Below are positions 50,011-58,244 of a stretch of DNA of 64,000 nt, in pieces. A program made the position numbers and the translations under genes. This DNA is from an uncultured Spartobacteria bacterium (GTDB lineage Bacteria; Verrucomicrobiota; Verrucomicrobiia; Chthoniobacterales; Chthoniobacteraceae). The notes beneath the pieces were generated by a model, which saw only the letters and a list, made by a program, of their open reading frames with translations, was not told the origin of the DNA and searched no databases. The number at the start of each line of letters is the position of its first letter. Position 1 is the stretch's first letter. The stretch covers positions 1 through 64,000 of the forward strand of contig CAIYUV010000122.1 of the NCBI GenBank assembly GCA_903929475.1, written 5' to 3'.

Positions 50011-51183
50011 TCACCGCGCGCTCGCCGATGCCAGCGAACGCAGCAGACGCGCGACCACCGCCTCCCGCCGCAGCAGGTGCGGCAACAATTTTCCCGGCAG
50101 AGCGCCGAGCAGCGGGATGTTCAATAAACGAAATAAACGCCCAGCCAGCCGCGATGGACGCACACCGCGCTCATTCGCGGACCGCCGCGCAGACTCGTAG
50201 GCAGCGACGAGATTTTTTTCCCCTGCGAGAATCAGCCGTGCAAGCGCGACGGCGTCCGCGATGGCCATGTTCGCTCCCTGCCCGCCGGCGGGCGTGACCG
50301 GGTGGATCGCATCGCCGAGCAGCACCGCGCCCTCGACGCCATAGCGCTCCGCGTGTCCCCACGGACGGCGAATGCGCGTGAAGCCGTGCGGAAATCCGCA
50401 CGCGCGCAATTCCTGCGGCACTTCGGCGGCGTGTGAAAAGATCTGCTCCAATTCCGCGGCAAGCACATCATCCGCGCAACCGGCGCGGACAACACCCAGA
50501 GCCGCCGCCGCCGCACCGGGCAATGGCATGACGCCAAACGCCATCAACCCACCGCCACGCTGCGCGGGAAAATACAGTCGCACCACGTCCGGTGCCCACT
50601 GTGCGGGCCACGGCAGCCCGCGCACGATGAACTCCACGGGAAACTCCCGGCGCTCAATACCAATGCCGCAACCCTCGAGCACCCGCGATTCACCGCCATC
50701 ATCGCCGACGGTGAGCGCGGCCTCCACCTCGAAGGTCTCGCCGTTTTCAATAACACGCGCCTGCAAACCGCACACGCGCATACCATCGCGCAGCAGTCCG
50801 ATCACTTCGACGCCACGCCGCACCTCTGCGCCGCAGATTCCGAGCAGGGTTTCGCGTGTGTGATTTGGCTGGGTAAGAAAAGGCTGCACGCCCGCGCGGG
50901 CGAGTGTCACGCGCGTGACGAACGGCTCGACGCGTCCGCCTTGATCCACGGTGATGCCCCCGAGCGGGCGCAGGCACTCGCTTTCCCAAAATTCGCGGGG
51001 CTTCAGTGCAAAAAGCGCAGCGGCAGCGGGTGGCCAGAGAACCTCCGGGCGCAAAAACGGCGGCGGCCCCTTTGCCCGCTCAACGATGAGCACGCGCTTC
51101 CCGCCGCGCACCAGCAGCGCCGCGAGCAGCGTGCCGCCGATGCCTCCACCGGCGATGACCACATCTGTTTGAATAACAGCCAT
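50011..51183 (-). CDS. FAD-dependent monooxygenase (UbiH/PHBH-like)
   Basis: 390 aa from ATG 51183. FAD motif VVIAGGGIGGTLLAALLVRGG, middle motif LTVGDDGGESRV and the FAD/NAD loop GAVLLGDAIHPVTPAGGQGANMAIADAVALA, which is the classic class A flavin monooxygenase signature. Likely aromatic or polyketide hydroxylation; substrate unknown. It begins 31 bp after the histidine-kinase stop and is probably the third gene of that operon. The ORF-track start (51306) overlaps the kinase. Confidence 0.88.
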   Translation of the reverse strand: MAVIQTDVVIAGGGIGGTLLAALLVRGGKRVLIVERAKGPPPFLRPEVLWPPAAAALFALKPREFWESECLRPLGGITVDQGGRVEPFVTRVTLARAGVQPFLTQPNHTRETLLGICGAEVRRGVEVIGLLRDGMRVCGLQARVIENGETFEVEAALTVGDDGGESRVLEGCGIGIERREFPVEFIVRGLPWPAQWAPDVVRLYFPAQRGGGLMAFGVMPLPGAAAAALGVVRAGCADDVLAAELEQIFSHAAEVPQELRACGFPHGFTRIRRPWGHAERYGVEGAVLLGDAIHPVTPAGGQGANMAIADAVALARLILAGEKNLVAAYESARRSANERGVRPSRLAGRLFRLLNIPLLGALPGKLLPHLLRREAVVARLLRSLASASAR

Positions 51184-51214
51184 GCGTGAAATCTCGTCTG
51201 AGGAAAACCCGGCG

Positions 51215-52582
51215 TCACGCTTTTGTCGCGGGCTTTCCAGGAGAACGGAGACGAATTTCAAATTCGGTGATTTCCTCGTCCGAGCGCAGCAATCGTAAAT
51301 CGCCACCCTGCGCTCGTGCGAGTTCGCGTGCGATGCTGAGGCCGAGACCGTGACCGACGCGCTGTTCGTCGCTCTCGCCGCGCGTGAAGCGGTTGAAAAT
51401 AATCGGCATTTTTTCGCCGGGGATCGGCGTGCCGGTGCTCGCGACGATAATGAATACGCCGTCCTCGTCGGTGCCTGCGCTGACGTTGATGAGCCCGCCG
51501 TCGCGATTATATTTCACCGCGTTTTCGAGAAGGTTCAGCAGCACCTGCTCGACGCGCGCCTCGTCGGCGATGGCAGGAATTTTTTCCGGCAGGTCGTGCT
51601 CGATGCGGAGTTTGCGCTGGGCGGCGAGGACTTCGGCATCTTCGAGACAACCTTCGATGAGTTGACGCAAATCGGTTTCCACCGCTTTGACGACAAGACG
51701 CCCGGCATCGGCGCGCGCGAGGAGGAGCAGACCCTCAGCCAGCGAGGAAAGACGGCGCGTCTGCTGGAGGAGTTCATCCAGCTCGCGACAATGCTCGGGC
51801 GAAAGGCCGGGCTGCCGCATGAGGGACTCGATGCACGAACGCATGACGGTGATTGGCGTCTTGAGTTGGTGTGATGCGTCGGATGAGAAGCGAACGGCTT
51901 GAGTATATCCTTTTTCGAGCTGCTCGAACGTTTTGTTGAGCACCTCGGTGAGTTCGTGGATTTCATCATTCGCAGCAGGCACAGGCAGCCGCTGGTGCAG
52001 ATCTTCCGTGGTGATGCGCCGCGCGGCATCGGTGATTTTTTTCACAGGCCGCAGAGCGCGGACGGCCACCAGCAGTCCGCCCGCGAGACTGAACAGCAGG
52101 ATCGCCGGCAGCGAAATGATGATGGCGTGTGAGACACGGGTGAGCGTGGCATCGTCATTCGCGAGCGACGCGCCGAGGTGGAGGGTGAGCGATTTGTGAT
52201 AGTAGGTGCCGACACGGTAGGGCCGTTCGCGGAAAGTGAATTCGTGCAACTCCGGCTGGCCGTCATGAAGGCCCGTGTCCTTGAGGTTGGGGGAGCGGTA
52301 GAGCGTCTGTTTGTTTGCGCCGATGATCTCGATCAAATGCGAGGCGGCGGACGGCGGCATGAGATCGTCCGCGATGAAAGTGCGCGCTTCAGCGGGGCCG
52401 CCGGGGCGTTGATCGAGGTTCCAAAAAATCTCGCTCGCCACGCGATCCATGCGCTGATCCAAAATCTCCATCAGTTCGTATTGGAGAAAGTAGCGGATGC
52501 CGAAGAGCGCAAGCCCCATCGCTCCGCCGGCCATCAGTGCGGACCAAAGCGCGACTTTGACCCGCAAGGGCAGTGCGCTCAT
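51215..52582 (-). CDS. Sensor histidine kinase
   Basis: 455 aa. TM1 ~10-30, a periplasmic sensor region ~35-150, TM2 ~152-172 (AIIISLPAILLFSLAGGLLVAV), HAMP (RALRPVKKITDAARRITTEDLHQRL), HisKA with the phospho-acceptor His in FSSDASHQLKTPITVM, and HATPase with N box LLNLLENAVKYNRD and G box GHGLGLSIARELA. Start overlaps the regulator stop (ATGA). The signal sensed is unknown. Confidence 0.93.
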   Translation of the reverse strand: MSALPLRVKVALWSALMAGGAMGLALFGIRYFLQYELMEILDQRMDRVASEIFWNLDQRPGGPAEARTFIADDLMPPSAASHLIEIIGANKQTLYRSPNLKDTGLHDGQPELHEFTFRERPYRVGTYYHKSLTLHLGASLANDDATLTRVSHAIIISLPAILLFSLAGGLLVAVRALRPVKKITDAARRITTEDLHQRLPVPAANDEIHELTEVLNKTFEQLEKGYTQAVRFSSDASHQLKTPITVMRSCIESLMRQPGLSPEHCRELDELLQQTRRLSSLAEGLLLLARADAGRLVVKAVETDLRQLIEGCLEDAEVLAAQRKLRIEHDLPEKIPAIADEARVEQVLLNLLENAVKYNRDGGLINVSAGTDEDGVFIIVASTGTPIPGEKMPIIFNRFTRGESDEQRVGHGLGLSIARELARAQGGDLRLLRSDEEITEFEIRLRSPGKPATKA

Positions 52583-53256
52583 GCCGCCGGCGCTTCGATT
52601 TTATAGCCGACGTTGCGCACTGTCTGGATGAGCTTCACGGGGAAATCCTCATCCACCTTACGGCGCACGCGCTGGATATACACGTCCACGGCGTTCGTTT
52701 CGTCATCGAGCGCGCTCTTCCACACGTGCTCGCACAATTCCGTGCGCGTAAAGGCGCGGCCCATGTGGCGCATGAGGAAATTGAGCAGCCCGAATTCGCG
52801 CAGCGAGAGGTAGAGTTTGGTCGTGCCGCGAATCACATCGCGTGTGGTTTCATTCAACACGAGATCGCCGACGCGCAGCAGCGGCGAACTGTCGGTGCCC
52901 TTGCGCCGGGTGAGCGCATTCACACGGGCGATCAATTCCTCCATCGCAAACGGCTTCGGTAAATAATCGTCGGCGCCGAGATCGAGGCCGCTGATGCGGT
53001 CGGGCAGTTCGCCGCGTGCAGTGATGATGAGCACCGGCGTGGCGACGCTGCGGTTGCGGATGGCTCGGAGGATTTCGATGCCGTCGCAACCCGGCAGCGC
53101 CAGATCGAGAAGGATGATGTCAAACGGGCGGGTCGTTGCGGCTTTGAGACCTTCGTCGCCTTTGTGAATGGTCTCCACCGTGTGGCCCTCGGCTGTTAGG
53201 GCTTTCGCGATGTAACGGGCGATTTTTTCTTCGTCTTCGACTAGTAGTATTTTCAT
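52579..53256 (-). CDS. OmpR/PhoB-type response regulator
   Basis: 225 aa. Receiver: acidic pair DEE, phospho-acceptor Asp51 in IILLDLALPGCDG, Thr in VLIITARGE and Lys in DDYLPKPFAMEEL. C-terminal winged helix: LSLREFGLLNFLMRHMGRAFTRTELCEHVWKSALDDETNAVDVYIQRVRRKVDE. Pairs with the kinase gene it overlaps; first gene of the operon that also holds the FAD monooxygenase. Confidence 0.95.
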   Translation of the reverse strand: MKILLVEDEEKIARYIAKALTAEGHTVETIHKGDEGLKAATTRPFDIILLDLALPGCDGIEILRAIRNRSVATPVLIITARGELPDRISGLDLGADDYLPKPFAMEELIARVNALTRRKGTDSSPLLRVGDLVLNETTRDVIRGTTKLYLSLREFGLLNFLMRHMGRAFTRTELCEHVWKSALDDETNAVDVYIQRVRRKVDEDFPVKLIQTVRNVGYKIEAPAA

Positions 53257-53394
53257 GGGAGGTGAGTGTTATTTTTCAAATACATGAGCAGTTTCCGCCG
53301 ATGTGCAATAACGGCGTTGATTGCTAACGAATTTTTTACAACTCCCGCACGAAGTCCTGACAACTCCGTTATCACAGTGCGCTACGTTCGCGGC

Positions 53395-54534
53395 ATGAAA
53401 ACAACACGCACACTAGCCATCGCCACGCTCGCTCTCTGCGGGCTTTCCTTCACCCACGCTTCGGACGCCAAGTCCGACCAGCCGGTAGTTTAAATCGCCA
53501 TCCTGCTCGATAACTCGGGCAGCATGAGCGGGCTGATCGCACAGGCAAAAACGCAGCTCTGGAATATCGTCAACGAATTCATCTCCGCCAAACAGGACGG
53601 CAAAGCGCCGCGCGTGCAGGTCGCGCTTTTTGAATACGGGCTGAATAATGCACCTTCGAATGTCGGCTATATCCACCAGCTTTCGCCGCTCACGGACGAC
53701 CTCGATAAACTGAGCGAACAACTTTTCTCCATCTCGCAGAAAAATGCCGGCAGCGAGGAGTATTGCGGCTGGGTCATCCGCGATGCGGTGGAGAAACTCG
53801 AATGGGACAATTCGCCGAAGACTTACAAGGCGATCTTCATCGCAGGCAATGAACCTTTCACGCAAGGGCCGGTGAAATACACCGTCGCGTGCAAGGCAGC
53901 GATCTCGAAGGGAATCATCGTGAACACCATCCACTGCGGCCCGGAAAACGAGGGCATCAGCGGCATGTGGAAGGACGCGGCGGCAATTTCCGACGGACGT
54001 TTTCTCATCATCAACCACAACGCGCAGGTCGCCGCGATCCCTGCACCGCAGGATAAGGACATCGCCGAATTAAACGCAAAACTGAACACGACCTACGTGG
54101 CCTACGGTGCAAAAGGTGCAGAAGGTAAAGGCAGGCAGATCGCTCAGGACGCGAACGCCGCTGCGGCACCGGCAGCCCCCGAAGTGATTGCCAAGCGTGC
54201 CGCGAGCAAAGCCTCCGCGAACTACGACAATGGTTCATGGGATATAGTGGATCGCGCAAAGCAGAAAGGCTTCGACATCAGCAAGGTCGCGGATGCGGAA
54301 CTACCGGAGGAAATGCGGAAGATGAGCGTGGAAGAGCGCAAGACCTACGTGGAAAAGAAACGCACCGAGCGCGAGGAACTCCAAAAGAAACTCAGCAGCC
54401 TCGCAGCCGAGCGCGACAAATACGTCGCAGAAAAACAAAAGGAGCTGAGCAAGAATCCGACGCTCGCGAGCGCAGTCACCACCGCCGTGCGCGAACAGGC
54501 GGAGAAAAAGGGCATGAGCTTCGAGAAGAAATAG
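53395..54534 (+). pseudogene. von Willebrand factor A-domain protein with in-frame TAA
   Basis: ATG 53395 opens a signal peptide (MKTTRTLAIATLALCGLSFT) and reads to SDQPVV, where TAA at 53491-53493 interrupts the frame. The next residues, in the same frame, are IAILLDNSGSMSGLIAQAK, the vWA MIDAS motif DxSxS. The frame then runs for ~345 further residues with vWA content (VQVALFEYGL; YKAIFIAGNEPF; IIVNTIHCG) and a helical Lys/Glu-rich C-terminus. One C-to-T change (CAA to TAA) would explain the stop. Restart at ATG 53524 would lack the signal peptide and the MIDAS motif, so the protein is probably non-functional as read, unless the stop is a sequencing error or read through. Confidence 0.85.
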
Positions 54535-54538
54535 CGGG

Positions 54539-55549
54539 CTATTTTAAGAGCCAGTCGGCCCAACCCGGCGACTCGGTAAGTTCAACTTTGTCCGCAGGCT
54601 GGCGCTGAAAAAACGCGGCGGCCTTCCACCGGGCGACGAGCTTCAGGCCTTGTTCGGGACCAATCACGCTGCACGCGGTCGAGATGCCCGCCGTCAGGCC
54701 GTCGCGGGCGATCACGGTCACGAGATTGTGGTCGGTGAGAGGCTGGCCTGTGCGTGGATCGAGGATGTGCGAGTAGCGCTTCCCGCCGATCTCCAGTCGC
54801 TGAAACCGATCTCCGCTCGTCGAAATTGCAGCATTCGCAATCTCCACGACAGGCGGCGCCGGTTTGGGCGCATCACCCTCCGCGTCGAGCGAACCAATCT
54901 CCACGCGCCAGCCTTTTCGGCCCGGCGGCGCGTCGCCCGCAACCGTGTCTCCACCAGCAGCCACTAGTGAAATAGGTAGTCCTTTTTCCTTCAACACTCT
55001 CACTGCCTGATCGCAAGCATAGCCCTTCGCGATGGAGCCGAGATCTAAGCGCATCTGTGGAGCGAGCAAATCCACTGTGCGCTTTTTTTCATCCAGTCGC
55101 ATTTTTTTAAAGCCAACGCGGTCTCGCATCTCCGCGACCAATTCTTGTGACGGCAGTTCCTTCTTCCGCCGTGCCCGCCGCCAAACGCTCGTGAGCGGCC
55201 CGCAAGTCACGTCGAATGCTCCATCCGTCTGCACCGCCAGTTTCTGCGCGCGTGATAGCACCGTCCACAAATCTTCGCTAACCTTCACCGCTTTGCCTCC
55301 GCCCGAGCTTTGCGAAAGTTTCGCCAGTTCGCTGTCGTCCTCGTAATCGCTGAAGATTGCATTCAACGCCTCGATGCGTGTGAACGCTGCATCCGCCGCT
55401 GCACTCGCATCACTTTCCTTTTCAGCAAAGATCGTGATCTGAAATGGAACTCCCATCTCCGCTTTCTCAAACGCAAACTTTTGCAATTCCACCGCCCTTG
55501 CAGAGAGCGCTGCGCAGATGGTGACAAGAAAGCGAATTGTTTTCAGCAT
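54539..55549 (-). CDS. apbE: FAD:protein FMN transferase ApbE
   Basis: 336 aa with an N-terminal signal (IRFLVTICAALSARA). ApbE motifs: FAFEKAEMGVPFQITIF, DGAFDVTCGPL, LDLGSIAKGYACDQAV, LVAAGGDTVAGD and YSHILDPRTGQPL, with the C-terminal VTVIARDGLTAGISTACSVIG. It transfers FMN covalently to threonine in partner flavoproteins outside the membrane. It starts 4 bp after the mutS stop on the same strand. No Rnf/Nqr or NosR partner is visible in the window. Confidence 0.92.
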   Translation of the reverse strand: MLKTIRFLVTICAALSARAVELQKFAFEKAEMGVPFQITIFAEKESDASAAADAAFTRIEALNAIFSDYEDDSELAKLSQSSGGGKAVKVSEDLWTVLSRAQKLAVQTDGAFDVTCGPLTSVWRRARRKKELPSQELVAEMRDRVGFKKMRLDEKKRTVDLLAPQMRLDLGSIAKGYACDQAVRVLKEKGLPISLVAAGGDTVAGDAPPGRKGWRVEIGSLDAEGDAPKPAPPVVEIANAAISTSGDRFQRLEIGGKRYSHILDPRTGQPLTDHNLVTVIARDGLTAGISTACSVIGPEQGLKLVARWKAAAFFQRQPADKVELTESPGWADWLLK

Positions 55550-55553
55550 CGGC

Positions 55554-58103
55554 TCAAAGCAGATTCATCTGTGGCGGCATCGCCTGCATTGCTTTCTCAG
55601 CTGCCTTTTTTCCGCGTGGTTTGCCGTGTTTTTTTGGCGCTGGCGCTTCCGCGAGCATGGGTTTGCCGTCAGCGGTGAGTTCGTGCTGCTCGAGGTTGGA
55701 GAGGATTTCTTTTGCGCGTGCGATGACGCGCGCGGGGAGACCGGCGAGGCGGGCGACTTGGATGCCGTAGCTTTTGTCCGCGCCACCGGCGACGATTTTG
55801 CGGAGGAAGATGATCGCGTCGTTCCATTCGCGGACTGCGATGTGCCAGTTTTTCACGCTGCTGCGGGTGAGCGCGAGTTCGGTGAGTTCGTGGTAGTGCG
55901 TGGCGAAGAGCGTGCGGCACTTGGGTTCGTCGTGGAGAAATTCGGCGACGCTCCACGCGATGCTGAGGCCGTCAAACGTGCTCGTGCCGCGGCCGATTTC
56001 ATCAAGGATGACGAGGCTGCGCGCGGTGGCATTGTTGCAGATGTTGGCGGTTTCGTTCATCTCGACCATGAAGGTGCTCTGCCCGCGCGAGAGATCGTCG
56101 TTCGCACCAACGCGGGTGAAAATGCGGTCGGCGATTCCGATTTCCGCCTGCTTCGCGGGAACCCACGAGCCGATTTGCGCCATGAGGACGAGCAGCGCGA
56201 CCTGGCGGATGTAGGTGCTTTTGCCGGCCATGTTCGGGCCTGTGATGATGAGTAGCCGGTTCGCGGTTTCGTCGAGCGATGTGTCGTTGGGGACGAATTT
56301 TTCCTCCACGAGCGATTGATCCAAAACGGGGTGGCGTCCGTCGGTGATGCGGATGCGAAGTTCGTCGCTGAGTTGCGGGCGGCAGTAGCCGAAAAGGCGC
56401 GCGGTTTCCGCGAGGCCGGCGATGACATCGAGCGTGGCGACGGCGGATGCTGTGGCTTGTAGCGGGGTGAGTTCGCGCAGGACTTCGTCGCGGAGCTGGA
56501 GGAAGAGTTCGTATTCGAGCGCCTGCGAACGTTCGTCGGCACCGAGGATTTTGCTTTCGACCTCCTTCAACTCCGGCGTGATGAAGCGCTCGCCGTTGGC
56601 GATGGTTTGCTTGCGGTGCCACGTGGGCGGGACGGAACTGAGATTGGATTTTGTGACTTCGATAAAATAGCCAAAGACGCTCGTGTAACGGATTTTCAGC
56701 GACTTGATTCCGGTCTCCTCGATGGTTTTTTGTTGAAGCTGGGCCATCCAATCCTTGCCGGCGCGCGAGGCGTGGCGGAGTTCGTCGAGCGGGGCGTGGT
56801 AGCCGTCGCGGAAGATGCCGCCTTCCTTGGTCATCGCAGTCGGTTCGTCCACCATGGCTTTTGTCAAAAGCTCGACGATGTGCGGGAGCGTGTGCAGGTC
56901 GGCGTGGATGCTTGCGGCCAGTTGCAGATTACCGCTGGGTGCGGACGATGTGACAAGCGCATCCGGCCCTCGCAGGAGCGATTCGAGGTCGGTGCGAAGC
57001 TGCGGGATTTGTTCGAGCGAAGTGCGGAGGACTTGCAGGTCGCGCGCATTTCCGCCGGTTTGTGTGAGGCGACCGATGGTGCGCTCAAGATCGCGGATGC
57101 CTTTCAAAGTTTCGCGCAAATTTCCGAGGATGAATGGCTCGGCAATGAAGCGGCCGATGAGTTCCTGCCGTGCGTGGAGCACGGCGAGATCGCAGAGCGG
57201 ATGGAGAATCCAGTCACGCATCTTGCGCGCGCCCATCGGCGTGTGCGTGCGGTCCAGACAGCCAAGCAGCGAGGTGTCGCGGCCGCCGCCACGCGCGACG
57301 ACGAGTTCGAGGTTCGCCTGCGTTGCGGCGTCCACGATCATGAACTGCGAATTGCGATATGCAGCGAGCCGGGTGATGTGGCTGAGCGAGCGGCGCAGTT
57401 CTTTTAAATAGTTGATGATGGCGCCCGCCGCGCACTGCGCCGCCGGCATTTCGGCACAGCCAAATCCATCGAGCGACTGCACTTTGAAATGATCGCGCAG
57501 CGTGTAGTAGGCGTGGTCGGCGAGAAACGTGTAGCCGTCGCGGAGCTGGATGCCGTGAATTTCGCGGTAAAGCGCGGCGTGCTCGTCGCTCACGATCACC
57601 TCGGCGGGCTGGACGCGCGCGATTTCGTCGGCGAGCGCGGCGTCATCGGCAAGCTCGGTGAAGCGGAAATCGCCGGTGGTGAGATCCACAAATGCAAAAC
57701 CGTGCGCGCCTTTTTCGCCGGGATGAATTGCGGCGAGGAAGTTGTTCCGTTTCGCATCCAGCATCTGCAAATCTGCGACGGTGCCCGGCGAGACGATATG
57801 GGTGATCTCGCGCTGGACGATCTGCCCCGGCTTCGGCTCGCTCACCTGGTCGCAAATCGCGACGCGCTTCCCCGCTTTGATCAGCCGCCTCATGTAGCCA
57901 TCGCACGCGTGATGCGGGATGCCGCACATCGGCGTGCCGTTTCGCTTCGTGAGCGCGACATTGAGGATCGCTGAGGCCTCCTTGGCGTCTTCAAAGAACA
58001 TCTCGTAAAAGTCGCCGAGCCGGAAAAGCAGCAGGGTATCCGGCGGCAAAGTGCGCCGGATGCCTTGGTATTGCTGCATCATCGGGGTCAGGTGTTCGGA
58101 CAT
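55554..58103 (-). CDS. mutS: DNA mismatch repair protein MutS
   Basis: 849 aa, standard length. Mismatch-recognition Phe-x-Glu in FRLGDFYEMFFEDAKEA near the N-terminus, Walker A GPNMAGKSTYIRQ near residue 620, and the downstream LDEIGRGTSTFDGLSIAWSVAEFL and THYHELTEL. It binds mismatched DNA and starts repair with MutL. A Lys/Ala-rich C-terminal tail (KKHGKPRGKKAAEK) is present. The gene after it on the same strand is apbE, 4 bp away. Confidence 0.97.
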   Translation of the reverse strand: MSEHLTPMMQQYQGIRRTLPPDTLLLFRLGDFYEMFFEDAKEASAILNVALTKRNGTPMCGIPHHACDGYMRRLIKAGKRVAICDQVSEPKPGQIVQREITHIVSPGTVADLQMLDAKRNNFLAAIHPGEKGAHGFAFVDLTTGDFRFTELADDAALADEIARVQPAEVIVSDEHAALYREIHGIQLRDGYTFLADHAYYTLRDHFKVQSLDGFGCAEMPAAQCAAGAIINYLKELRRSLSHITRLAAYRNSQFMIVDAATQANLELVVARGGGRDTSLLGCLDRTHTPMGARKMRDWILHPLCDLAVLHARQELIGRFIAEPFILGNLRETLKGIRDLERTIGRLTQTGGNARDLQVLRTSLEQIPQLRTDLESLLRGPDALVTSSAPSGNLQLAASIHADLHTLPHIVELLTKAMVDEPTAMTKEGGIFRDGYHAPLDELRHASRAGKDWMAQLQQKTIEETGIKSLKIRYTSVFGYFIEVTKSNLSSVPPTWHRKQTIANGERFITPELKEVESKILGADERSQALEYELFLQLRDEVLRELTPLQATASAVATLDVIAGLAETARLFGYCRPQLSDELRIRITDGRHPVLDQSLVEEKFVPNDTSLDETANRLLIITGPNMAGKSTYIRQVALLVLMAQIGSWVPAKQAEIGIADRIFTRVGANDDLSRGQSTFMVEMNETANICNNATARSLVILDEIGRGTSTFDGLSIAWSVAEFLHDEPKCRTLFATHYHELTELALTRSSVKNWHIAVREWNDAIIFLRKIVAGGADKSYGIQVARLAGLPARVIARAKEILSNLEQHELTADGKPMLAEAPAPKKHGKPRGKKAAEKAMQAMPPQMNLL

Positions 58104-58203
58104 CGGGGAAGCAGACTAGCGGCTGGCGATTCGCGGGCAAGCAGAGGCACGAAAGGTGTGATTTTTTTCTCAAAATCGTATGGCGCAGCCCGAGATGCTC
58201 CAC

Positions 58204-58231
58204 TTGCAATGTAATTACCCACCTGTATTGT
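58204..58231 (+). promoter_or_regulatory. Possible sigma70-type promoter
   Basis: TTGCAA and TGTATTGT (extended -10 type) are separated by 16 bp, just upstream of the large surface-protein gene. The predicted transcript would start a few bases before its ATG. Weak evidence, motif only. Confidence 0.3.
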
Positions 58232-58244
58232 CCCGCACCTTTCT

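Noticed and set aside
53266-53493. 75 aa ORF as a separate small gene
   Set aside because: It is the signal-peptide portion of the vWA gene in the same frame, ended by the premature TAA.
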